20,530 nt of DNA, from NCBI GenBank assembly GCA_019648995.1, contig BLXT01008183.1, positions 6,811-27,340 of the forward strand, written 5' to 3'. The stretch is from Plakobranchus ocellatus (taxonomy: Eukaryota > Mollusca > Gastropoda > Plakobranchidae). The notes beneath the pieces are model-generated. The model saw only the letters and a program-made list of their open reading frames with translations, did not search any database and was not told where the DNA came from. Positions 9,386 to 18,819 of this stretch are shown here, piece by piece. A program made the translations under genes and the position numbers. Position 1 is the stretch's first letter. Every line of letters starts with the position of its first letter.

Positions 9386-10078
9386 CTGGTGACACATACA
9401 CATACACTTGGGCCATACTTATACATACATTCATGTATACATACAAGGCTTGTCATCCATATTAGATAATGACAAAGACGTTTTGGGACTGTTTTTTTTG
9501 GAAACAAGAATACGTTTTCAAAATATATGTCTATTTTTAACATCTAAATTATTTGAGAGGGCGATTGTTTTGAAATTAACGCACTCGCCAGCAATCTACA
9601 TTAAATTTACGCCAAGGATTCAATCCCACAAGCAGTGCCCAGCCTAAATGTTATCTAGTAAACTTAAGATCCTCAAAGCACAGTGATCTGTTTCATATAA
9701 TTTATATCAAAAACGTCCGGCTGACGTTGTGCATGCAATTTTTATGCACAGAATCTGCACGGTTTGGTTCAAATCTCGAGGGAGGAAAGCAAAGCAAACG
9801 TTCATGCTGCGATCATCATGATGTAGAAAAGTTTCAGCCAGCTAGGAAAACATAACTAGTATTTAAAATTTTCTTTCATATAAAACGAAAACTTCCTCAA
9901 AATGTTATATACTCTAGGGGCCTGGTATTTCCCTTATTGAGACATACAAACTTCCCACAGGATTCGGGAGATGCGGGGGGAGGGAGAAGATTTTTGTGCT
10001 CTTTGCTACTTAGTGCAAAGCTTTTTAAACTCAGAAGTTTAAAGGAAATGGGGCAGAGAAGATGTTACATATTAAATT
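9386..10078. other. Upstream LRRC49 sequence or intron, no feature seen
   Basis: AT-rich sequence. The open frames at 9408-9647 (plus) and on the minus strand to 9446 are read-through and shadow frames around the exon. No repeat family was recognised. Confidence 0.5.
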
Positions 10079-10300
10079 CATCATCATCATCATCATCAGG
10101 TACCTTGTCTGGAACAGAAATTGGCGATCATGTTCCTCCACTCAAACCTATCCTCAGTTAACCTTATGAAGTTGTTATTGCTACCCTTGCCTATTGCCTA
10201 TGACTTGAGATTTTCAATAAAAGTTATTCTCTGTCTACCTCTACTGCGTTTGCCCTCAGCCTTTCCAGTGATTGCCAAGTGTTCTTAAACCCTTGTGTCG
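10079..10300 (-). mobile_element. 5'-truncated LINE, 3' end with (TGA)n tail
   Basis: Read on the minus strand, about 200 bases stay in one frame with one internal stop. They end as the C-terminus of a non-LTR retrotransposon polyprotein: ITGKAEGKRSRGRQR near 10285-10240, then DRFEWRNMIANFCSRQGT followed by a stop at about 10100. Immediately after comes a (TGA)n/(ATG)n run (10099-10079 on plus as ATC repeats). A short tandem tail right after the stop is typical of I/Nimb-like and related LINEs. This is a different element from the plus-strand LINE at 3950-6515. The 5' truncation point is not defined and no target duplication was identified. Confidence 0.7.
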
Positions 10301-11696
10301 GCAAATATGGCTTAAAAACTGTAGTTGCCTGTGTCTTATGGTTTTTATTAGTGATCGCTCGAAACATACTATATTAGTCTATGATAATCAAACAATACAG
10401 AGTTGAAAGTCATAGGGAAAAAATCTATAATTCTACATAGTCACTGATAATGGCTTTCACAACATTGCGCTAAGTACTGATTAAAAGATAGTGGCGTTAA
10501 TAAGCCTATATAAAATACGTACTTAGAAACCTTTAACTACAGACTAAGCATATTTGTTACATATGAAAATACAAGAAAAACATGTTTAAAACTGAGTTTG
10601 CTACTTAAAATTGAAGAAAAAATAGAAAAAAATTATATAAATAGAAATAATAAATGTCATCATCAAATTAAGTAGGATAGTTGCAACAGCAATAATTCGA
10701 TAACCTCTAATAAATGACTTTGTAGAAAATGTCTGCCACTTACATCATTAAGAAAGCCAGCGTGTTTTCTGTGTACGGTCGATGAGTTATCTATAAAGTA
10801 CGGTGTTGTTTTACTTCCAAGCTAGAGACATTGTCCATCGACCATTTTTCTGAGTTTTTCACGTTTGCTACCCTAGTTCTAAGTTCATTTATTGTGTTCC
10901 TCTGCTAAAAAAATTTGCCTTATTTTTTGTGCCTATCTATTCATCTATTCACTCACGCTTTTGCGTATCAACTATGCCAATAACAGTAAAGATTAATGAG
11001 GTTATGGGTACTGGTTACAAAATTTCTCATTAGTATTATTTTTTTAAAGGACTAGTAATCTCAAATATCCCAATATCTATGGCTCATTTTTTTTTTTTTT
11101 TTTTTTACAGGGCCTGAGAGGAAATACAGGATAAAAGTTTTGAAGAAAAAAAAACTGGGAAGAAAAATGATGAATAAGGATATCAGAGGATTAAATGTCG
11201 ACCCAAAAAAAAAAGAAAAACAAAAAAAAAAAAATTAAAATAGGAAATGCGTTTCGAGATAGGTTAAGAAGATCAAGTCAAACCTGACTACATGCATGTG
11301 ACATGTCCCGCTGTTGTGAGAATTCTCAGGCGAGAGATTTTAAGGAGTACTATTTTTTCCACCAATTTTTATTCGTATTACATAATAGGAATCGCAAAAT
11401 GCACCAAATAAGTTGAATAATTTCTGGGCATTTACTTGTCTATATGTTTCGTTAACTCCATGAAAAGCTAATTGGTCGCGAATGTTGCTCCATTTGAAGT
11501 GTATGAAATTTGATATGTTTTTGATTTGGCATTTCATCTTGTTTCCTTAAGACAACTACTCATAATTGGATCGTTGCTAGAAAGGTTTTTGATTACATCA
11601 CCATTAAAGGTCACAATGGTTCTCCAAATTTATTGGTCTAGCAGTCATTTTTACCTCTGTGCTATACGTCTATTATTATAAAGCCGAAAACCGTAC
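10301..11696. other. Gene-poor stretch with A/T runs
   Basis: AT-rich sequence with long T runs (about 11088-11106) and A runs (about 11205-11235). The minus-strand open frame at 11340-11537 shows no motif. It would be intron if the upstream exon at 11697-11900 is real. Confidence 0.5.
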
Positions 11697-11900
11697 CAGG
11701 TAAGAAAGGTGCGTTTTTATGAGGTTTCGATGCTGCATGAGCATGCGCACTACCCAAGCGTGTCTCGCGGCCATGACCTTGTGCTCCAAGCTCATCCTCC
11801 TCAAGAGAGGGCGTGGCTGATGACGCAGAGTGGGTGCCATACTCGTTACCTGGCGGTCCTCCGACCTTCCTACTGCTCCGGAAGTGAATGGGAATCTTCT
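11697..11900 (-). CDS. Candidate upstream exon of LRRC49, hypothetical
   Basis: A locally GC-rich block with an open minus-strand frame. It has an acceptor (GCTGCAG, AG at 11902-11901) and two possible donors, CCTG|GTACGG ending the exon at 11697 and CCAG|GTAACG ending it at 11850. Both donors leave phase 1, exactly what the exon starting at 9385 with GT needs, and both would rebuild a Gly codon in front of DRVIFAES. The residues start KIPIHFRSSRKVGG; the longer form adds a His/Ala/Glu-rich, probably disordered stretch. The N-terminal part of this family is poorly conserved, so similarity cannot decide. It could be a chance open frame in a GC-rich patch. Confidence 0.35.
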
Positions 11901-13169
11901 CTGCAGCGTGCAAGTCAGGATGAAACAGACGTCATCATTTAATGGAAAGAGTGTGATTGCGAAGATAATATTTTTCACATCAGGGAGGAACAAACATTGT
12001 TTTTCTCTTGGCAAATGAGAGATATGATTCTTAAAATATGACATGGAGTAAAGACAAATAAAAGTTAAAAAAAAAAACATTTTGAGTCTGTCTGTTAAAT
12101 CGTTAAACTTTACATATTTACCATCCAGGCAAATATTGCTCACATTACTGCATAATGCGGAATTTATATACGACGTCATTCTCACTGTTTAATATTTATT
12201 TCATTAATACTTTTCAAAAGATGCTAGTTCTTTGAATGTTATTATAATCAAATCGATAACGCAGGAATATATTCAAAATAAGTAATTCTTCTACATGAAA
12301 AAGTCAAGCAGTAACATACAGGCATACAGACAGAAGCCTGTTTTTTGCAGATTAAAATACAACATAGACAGAAACGTGATGGAATATCACTATATATTTT
12401 TAATATCGCATGTGATGATTTTATAAAAGTCTTTATAACTGATTCTCTGAGACGATTGCAGCTTACTGTTGAAAGTCATGCATGTGTCAAATCTTTGAAG
12501 GAAAAAAAAAACTGGTTAAGGAAATTGTAAGAGAGAGCAGGTGAGAAAAACCTGCTTACTATTTATTTTTTTAAATTATTATTTTGTTTTGTAATTAATC
12601 GTCTTAAAGCTTTGTTCCAGTAGAAATATTAAATTATTAGGAAGAAAAGGGTAAAAGAAAAAGACACGGGGAAAAGGTAGGTTAAAATTATAGGATACTG
12701 AAGCTTGCTTAAACTGGCTTACAAAAGCAGTGCATAGTCCTTTTAGCAATTTGGCATTCACAAAAAAATACACACACACACAAAATAGCACCACGCAGAA
12801 TAGTGTAAAAATGTGCATACGGACTTGCTGGATTATTTCACAAGCACTATAAAATTAACACTCATGTATTCAGAAGAGTGGATGATAAATTTGTTATTAC
12901 AATAAAAAAAAATATGACCACGCTTCAACCCCAACAAGTGTGATGCAGAGGTGTGACAATACAAGAGGAAAAAAAGGTAATTGAGATAAGTATAACAGAA
13001 AAGAAATATCCGCGAGAATTTAATTTACTGGCCAAACACATTGATGTTTTTTTTTTAAATTTCACTTAAGATATTCTCGCACCAAACATTGAATGCTGTT
13101 TTTCCTCTTAGTTTTGACTTGCGGCGTACAAAGTTTCGGAACATTATTGTTATTAAAATGCCTAGCTGC
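11901..13169. other. Gene-poor stretch
   Basis: Apart from the weak site near 12120-12180 and a short CA run (about 12770-12783), nothing recognisable was found on either strand. The minus-strand frame at 12579-12818 is rich in Phe, Leu and Val and lacks motifs. Confidence 0.5.
12120..12180 (-). promoter_or_regulatory. Possible promoter or first exon of LRRC49 (weak)
   Basis: On the minus strand TGACGTCG (CRE-like, 12180-12173) is followed by TATATAAA (about 12170-12163). An ATG at 12179-12177 opens 19 codons to a donor GATG|GTAAAT (GT at 12121-12120), phase 1, which fits the acceptor at 11901. Either a TATA-type core promoter or a short first coding exon could be read here, not both easily. 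Such elements occur by chance in AT-rich DNA. Confidence 0.15.
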
Positions 13170-13337
13170 ATATTTGTTTCGTCAGTTAATAAGGTTAAAA
13201 CAGGTTCGGAATTTAAAAATATGCCCATATAAAATGGCATATAGTAACATATCTATATTTGGTGGGGTTTTTTAGAGCCCCACAAAAATTTATAGAGGCA
13301 TTACACGTTTGAGCTTAGCTCCATTATAATAAAATGT
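13170..13337. repeat. Dispersed hairpin-bearing repeat, copy A (unoccupied)
   Basis: Diverged but collinear with 15115-15300 joined to 20447-20477. Shared stretches include TATTTGTTTC, ATGCCC-ATAAAATGGCAT, CACAAAAATTT-ATA-AGGCATT and CACGTTT. The continuation GAGCTTAGCTCCATTATAAT matches the right flank of the transposon. Two hairpins are visible: ATATGCC/GGCATAT (13219-13225 with 13236-13242) and GTGGGG/CCCCAC (13262-13267 with 13278-13283). This copy keeps the junction CACGTTTGAGC intact, so it represents the transposon-free state of copy B. Relative to copy B it lacks about 15-20 bases near 13200. I do not recognise the repeat family. Confidence 0.85.
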
Positions 13338-13951
13338 CATTGCAAAGTTCAATTATTAAAACTAACCAAACCAGAAAAATATAGGAAAAGTCGAATCGTT
13401 AAACTTTTCTAATTGAGCATTATATTATGGTAATATCCGATTACCCATTCAATTTAAAGCATAATTTGAATTTTGATTGGAGCCTTTTTTTTTTAAATCA
13501 CAATCGGTCGCAAAAATGAAAGTAAAGCCTTGAAACTTCTAAAAAAATCTTTAGACGTTTTCTCGAGCAAACGTAACTGGATGTGGAATTTTATTACAAA
13601 AGTGCCCATCATTTTTTTTTTCCTGATTGAAAATTACGTCTTCATAACGCTCTGGTTCTTAAATCTAATGCAAAATCAGCCTTGGATCACCGATGAAACA
13701 ATTGATTGTTTTCATACGTATAAGAATTTCGAGCACGGGACGGGGATTACTCTGGCAATGATCTCCTACTGCCGAACACGTCAATAAATCACAAGAACAA
13801 AAAAAGGGACAGATTACGTTAATATGCAGTTTAAAAGAGTAAATTGCATTCTGAAAATTAATGTGTATGTCAATCGTGTGTTTTTCCACAAGCATAAATT
13901 TTTTTATACATCGAGTTTTAAGTTTCAATTTCATTGCTGCGTTTTCCCTCC
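13338..13951. other. Gene-poor stretch
   Basis: AT-rich sequence with mononucleotide runs. The two opposed open frames at 13530-13787 and 13665-13934 overlap and show no domain, so neither is called. Confidence 0.5.
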
Positions 13952-14287
13952 GACCTTTTGCTGCAATTATTTATCTATGGTTGTGTTACATTGATACGTT
14001 TTTTTACGACCTTTCGCTGCAATGATTTATCTATGGTTGTGTTACATTGATACGTTTTTTTACGACCTTTTGCCGCAATTATTTATCTATGGTTGTGTTA
14101 CATTGATACGTTTTTTTACGACCTTTCGCTGCAATTATTTATCTATGGTCGTGTTACATTGATAGGTTTTTTAAACAACCTTTTGCTGCAATTATTTATC
14201 TATGGTTGTGTTACATTGATACGTTTTTTACGACCTTTCGCTGCAATTATTTATCTATGGTTGTGTTACACTGATACGTTTTTACGA
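13952..14287. repeat. 56-bp tandem repeat, six clear copies
   Basis: The unit reads GACCTTTYGCTGCAATTATT then TATCTATGGTTGTGTTACAT and ends TGATACGTTTTTTTAC. Copies start at 13952, 14008, 14064, 14120 and then at about 14177 and 14232, with small length changes in the T run. Further copies decay progressively to about 14540 (GCAAAAATTATTTATCTATTGCTGAGTTAC near 14513). The open frame at 14093-14314 is only the repeat read in one frame. Confidence 0.95.
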
Positions 14288-14556
14288 GCTTTTACTGCAA
14301 TTACTGATAATTGAGTTACATTAATACCTTTTTCTACGACATATACTACAAATTATCTATTGATCTTAAATTACCCTACCGCATTTTTCTACGGATATTT
14401 TCCTATAATTATGAATCTATCTTGAATGATATTATTTTATTTTCCTAAGCCTATTGATCATTGAGTTACATTTTGTTTTTTATTTTTATTTTTTTTTTTT
14501 TTTGGCCTTTAGCAAAAATTATTTATCTATTGCTGAGTTACGTTACTGTTATTTAT

Positions 14557-14613
14557 GTTGTTGTTGTTGTTGTTGATGATGTTGTTGTTAGCATTATTAC
14601 TATTATTATTACT
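14557..14613. repeat. (GTT)n / (ATT)n microsatellite
   Basis: GTT repeats with GAT interruptions turn into TTA/CTA repeats. Confidence 0.9.
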
Positions 14614-14673
14614 AGAAGCTGATTAATCCGTTCTACCAAAGACTGAGTAGAACCATAATAGCGTTATTCAGGG

Positions 14674-14675
<2 letters not shown>

Positions 14676-14733
<58 letters not shown>
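14676..14733. repeat. (GA)n microsatellite
   Basis: About 29 GA units with one AAA interruption near 14714, similar in form to the one at 4769-4857. Confidence 0.96.
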
Positions 14734-14933
14734 GAAGAATACTCAAAGTATTAAGATGAATTGCCATTTCATAAATCTAGATCTAAGTGAACCCTAGAAA
14801 CCATATCTAAATAAAATGCGCGTTGTAGGAAATAAAATAAGTTGCCGATATTTAAATTTAGACCTAATAAAAGACACAGATTGAGGTCTTTTTTAATCCA
14901 TTAATAATTGAGCTAGGCTAAAAAAAATAAATG

Positions 14934-14993
14934 GACAGAGTAATTCAGATCAGGCCTATATCTAAATATCTAGATCGATAAAATTACTCTGTC
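14934..14993. repeat. Inverted repeat, 12-bp perfect arms
   Basis: GACAGAGTAATT at 14934-14945 is matched by its exact reverse complement at 14982-14993, with a 36-base AT-rich loop containing TAGATC-type palindromes. It could be a hairpin, a remnant of a small inverted-repeat element or a protein site. No target duplication was seen around it. Confidence 0.85.
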
Positions 14994-15114
14994 AGAATCA
15001 GACGTATATCACTCTAGAGATCTAGATATCAAGCCTGGTGGGGCCTTATGATTACTTTAGGCAGCAAAACGTGACATCACCAGATATGTGGCTGAATAAA
15101 ATGTCTAACCGTAA

Positions 15115-15300
15115 ATATTTGTTTCACCAGCTTAATGAGGTTTTAAATAGAGTTATAAAATGTCGTTATGTAAATTCGTAAAACAACTTTCAGGCTTTTA
15201 AAAAATGCCCACATAAAATGGCATAATTTAAAGTATCATATCTATATTTTTGTGGATTTTATTGACGCTTCACAAAAATTTGTATAGGCATTTCACGTTT
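15115..15300. repeat. Dispersed hairpin-bearing repeat, copy B, left part (target of the transposon)
   Basis: Collinear with copy A (13170-13310), ending CACGTTT exactly at the transposon's first base. The rest of this copy resumes at 20447 (GTTTGAGCTTAGCTTCATTA). It retains the ATGCC/GGCAT hairpin (15205-15209 with 15220-15224), while the second hairpin is weakened. The last four bases, GTTT, are the left copy of the target-site duplication. Confidence 0.85.
15297..15300. other. Target-site duplication GTTT, left copy
   Basis: GTTT directly precedes the left inverted repeat and recurs at 20447-20450 directly after the right one. The empty site at 13307-13310 has it once. Confidence 0.9.
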
Positions 15301-15333
15301 CGTCGCTGTTATGCAACACTCCGGTAACCCACA
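15301..15333. repeat. Left terminal inverted repeat
   Basis: Starts CGTCGCTG, then TTATGCAACACTCC and GTAACCCACA after one variable base. It matches the reverse complement of 20414-20446 except at positions 6, 8 and 23. The internal part GCAACACTCCGGTA is a variant of the subterminal motif. Confidence 0.95.
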
Positions 15334-15482
15334 CTATGGCCGAAAATCGTTTTATTACATGGTTCTATAGAATCGAATACAGCGCACATTATGTCAAAAC
15401 CTCAGTCGTCTAAGACAATTAGTGGCTGAGATATCGCACTGAAAAGATTTCCTGTATCTATGACCCAGCTCTTCATTGACCC

Positions 15483-15710
15483 GCAATACTCCTGTATGGG
15501 CTGTTACAGAACTGTTGCATTCAATTTTTCAATGACACATTCCTGTATGTGCTGGATACCGATATGTTGCATCACAAAAGTATAAATGATAAAGAATCTG
15601 TTGCGCAACATTCCTGTATAATGTGGAATGCAGGCTTGTTGAATAACAAAAAAATCCCCAAATTTTTCAAATACAAAACATTGCTGAGATGACATACAGG
15701 TTTGTAGCAC
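15483..15710. repeat. Left subterminal motif array, possible transposase binding sites
   Basis: Variants of GCAACATTCCTGTA alternate in orientation. Forward copies lie near 15483-15497, 15535-15550, 15603-15620 and weakly 15675-15690. Reverse copies lie near 15505-15519, 15554-15572, 15625-15644 and 15691-15710. Forward and reverse copies form loose palindromic pairs with a spacing of roughly 5-15 bases between them and about 60-70 bases between pairs. The same motif is embedded in both terminal repeats. By analogy with other transposons these are likely binding sites for the element's own protein. Confidence 0.8.
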
Positions 15711-15825
15711 GACGTGAAACTGACAGCACGGGGCACAGGAAGATAGTAACTTATTAATTCTAACTGACTTCCCTTTCATTTAGATATACATGTACTTTCG
15801 TTTTATTCCAACCACTTGAACCAGC

Positions 15826-18819
15826 ATGGCAGCACCTGAGCTCAAATCAACAGCAATGAATGAAGAATGCCTGTCGGATTTAGAACAGGTAAGAGTTTAC
15901 TGTAATCACCTAACACAGCTTTTGAACAACATTTTTTATTTCACCACATCTATGGTGCTTTAAAATAATTTATTGAAGAGGTTTGGCTAACTAAACTGCA
16001 GGCCTAATGACCTACATTCTAGTTGTGCACCGATTACACTGCTACATTCCTTTTCGCGCTACATCGAGATCGAATTACAGGTGACGGTACCTGTGTTCTT
16101 TTACTACCTATTATAGAAGTATGGGCTTGTATTGAAATCAACAGTGTACAGGGATCTTTCTTCACACAGTTTTGCAATGTACTTACATGATCACGTATTT
16201 CATTGATTGTAATAATTTCAACAAAATCCGAATGTCATCAATATCTAGTTTCACATGCTGATGCAATACAGTTACAAGATGCTGTCATTTCGTTCGATTA
16301 AATATCTTTTACTTCAATATTATTTGCTTTGTGTTTGGCTTAAAACTAGACAGTGATTCTGTGATATTATGTTTAGGGTAAATATTTTATTGCTCTGAAA
16401 ACTTTTCCTTTACATTTGCGAGTATGCTTTTTGTAAATGCCAATATAGGCCTATATTACATACATATACATAAAGTGGATATTGCATGTATTATAGCATA
16501 AGACATGTAGATAGAGAAAAGGGAAGAATGGTACTGAAAATGTAAGGTGTTTGCCGTGAGAAGCCTTTTTAAAAGTAAAGTCATTGAGAATCTTCTAATT
16601 TTTTTCAGAAATCAACGGATTCTGATGATTCGATGGATGTTCCACTTGTACGGCTGGCTGAACTGCAAAAAGAGGTAGAAATAAAACGCAAAGGTGACCG
16701 TCGAGCCCAGATAATAGATTCGGCAGAAGATGGATTCAATAAAGTTGTCACGGAAACAAGTAAGTCCCCAACAAAAAGGAAGAGCGCTTTGGCTGCTAAC
16801 ACAGCGTGGGAATTGTCAGAAAAAGAGGAGGTTGGTCCTGAATACTGGTCTGATCTATCTTTGGATGACAGCGATGCAGACCCTGATTTCAGTCCCCCAA
16901 AGAAAAAAAGGACTAGCTTCCGAGTAACTCATCAGACAACTTGTTCCAAAGACAGACCAAGTGCCTTACCTAAAACTGATCTTCAACATGACCAACCCAT
17001 CAATGCTGAGACAGACATGCAACCAAGCACAAGCTCAGTGGTGAATCAAATCTCGGAGCTGACAGAGGAAGATCCTGAGCAAACAAATGCAAAGAAAAGG
17101 AAAAGGTCGAGAGATGAGAGCAATTGGGCAAGGAACAAGAGAAAACAACAGAGAAACAGTGGTCAGTCCTATACAACATCACGAGGGAAACAGGTAGAAG
17201 CAAGAAAAATGACGGAGGGCTGCAATACAGGTTGCAGACAGAAATGCCATTCGAACTTTGGGCCAGAAGAAAGATCTTTGATTTTCAATAACTACTGGGC
17301 ACTTCAAAATATTGATCTCCAGAGACAGTTCATTGCTAGCACTGTAACAAAATCAGAAACAAAACGGTCTTACAACAATAAAGCCGGTTCTCGAAGGTCA
17401 AGTACATATTGCTACTCTCTGCTAACTTCCGGGCAGAAGCAAACAGTGTGCAAGAAATTTTATCTTGCAACGTTAGGAATTAAACAAGACATCGTGTTTG
17501 GCGCCATACGTAAAGTGACCGAAACAGGCGCTGTGACACACGATCAGAGAGGAGCTCACGAAAACCATCCTACTCTGGAAGTGCACGTACTTCAGAGTAT
17601 AAAGGATCACATAAAGAGTTTCCCAAGCGTGCCATCCCATTATTGTCGAAAGACATCGGACAAACAATACTTGGAAGATAATTTGTCACTTGCGACAATG
17701 TATAGACTTTATAAAGAACATTGCACCAAAGAAGGCATTACTTGTGCGAAAGAGGCATCTTACAAGCGTATATTTTATAGAGATTTCAATATCGCTTTCC
17801 ATCAACCGAAGAAAGACCAATGTGATGAATGCCAGGCCTATGGAAACATAACAGAACCAACTGAAGAGCAAAAAGAACAACAAACAGCACACCTGGGACG
17901 AAAGGAGAGAGCACGGAGCTACAAAGATTTTCTCAAATCCAAAGCCAAAGAAAATTCACATGTTTCCTCTGCTTGCTTTGATCTGCAACAAATTCTGCCT
18001 TGCCCTCATGGTCAAATTTCAAGCTTTTTTTATAAGCGCAAATTAAGCGTCTATAATTTATCTGTCTATGATCTTGCAACCGGTGACGTTTTCTGTAATC
18101 TTTGGTCAGAGGCCATTTCTGCAAGAGGTGCCAACCAGATAGCAAGCTGCGTACTTAACTTTATTGATCACCAGGTCCAGAAGGGTGTCAGCAAAATTCA
18201 CCTTGTTTCTGACAACTGCACAGGACAAAACAGGAATCGTTACATGGCGACAATGCTTTATTATGCCATGGACAATTACTCATCCCTGCAAGAGTTAGAA
18301 CACTGTTTCTTGGAAAGGGGTCACACTCAAAATGAAAACGACTCCGTGCACTCTGTTATTTCAAGGGCTGCCAAAAACATTCCCATCTATACACCTGAAC
18401 AATGGGCAGCTGTAATTCGAGGGGCTCGCCGTGGAAAGCATCCTTACAATGTCAGGGAACTTACATCCACGGATATTTTTGATTTCAAACAGTATTCAGC
18501 TTCCTTGAAAAACTTCGAAAAAGATGAAAATGATGAAAAGGTTCAATGGATGAAAATAAAAAGTCTGTGCATCACCAGAGATGAACCTAACATTCTGCAA
18601 ATCAAATATGATTTCGACCAGAGCAATACTGTAAAGGTGGACCTTTTCCGCGGTCGAAGAAAATCTGAGCAGGCGGTTGTTCAACTGCAGATACTCAAAG
18701 AAAAGGCAGGAGTGACAAGTGCAAAGAAAGCAGATCTGATGTCCATGTGCAATACACTACTCATTCCAAGACAACACCATTCATTCTTCGAACAGTTGCC
18801 AATTGTTAGCACAGAATAA
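15826..18819 (+). CDS. Probable DDE-type transposase of the element (757 residues, two exons)
   Basis: Exons 15826-15888 and 16609-18819, joined in phase 0 across a 720-base intron (GTAAGA ... TTTTTTTCAG). The start ATG at 15826 has A at -3 and G at +4; exon 1 gives 21 residues. Residues 1-200 are acidic and basic, probably disordered, with DADPDF (110-115) and basic clusters PKKKR (118-122), KKRKRSR (183-189) and RNKRKQQR (196-203), good nuclear localisation candidates. Cysteine cluster C226-x3-C230-x3-C234 follows. A middle helical region has VCKKFYLATLG (about 301-311), then a CDEC pair (C426, C429). The C-terminal half looks RNase H-like: CFDLQQ (D479), VSDNCTGQN (D556) and ERGHTQNENDSVHS (H593, E597, D599). 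D479, D556 and E597 are my proposed metal-binding triad. This resembles a widespread, multi-copy, uncharacterised metazoan family (I believe DUF7869-type, from memory). Its place between matched terminal repeats argues for a transposase. No frameshift or stop is seen. Confidence 0.88.
15889..16608 (+). other. Intron of the transposase gene
   Basis: A 720-base intron with donor CAG|GTAAGA at 15889 and acceptor with a strong pyrimidine run TTTTTTTCAG ending at 16608. It separates only the first 21 codons, so an internal start at the ATG at 16633 could still yield a 728-residue protein lacking 29 residues. Nothing else was recognised in it. Confidence 0.88.

Noticed and set aside
11709..11942. 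Plus-strand 77-residue open frame in the GC-rich block
   Set aside because: Judged a shadow of the candidate minus-strand exon, which fits in phase with the next LRRC49 exon; neither is proven.
13530..13787. Plus-strand 85-residue open frame
   Set aside because: No motif, AT-driven composition, and an equally long overlapping frame on the other strand.
13170..15300. Direct repeats at 13170 and 15115 as LTRs of a retrotransposon
   Set aside because: No retroelement coding sequence, primer binding site or TG...CA ends lie between them; the interval holds satellites only.
15504..15779. Minus-strand open frame of 91 residues in the transposon leader
   Set aside because: It is the left subterminal motif array read in one frame; a similar shadow occurs over the right array at 19976-20265.
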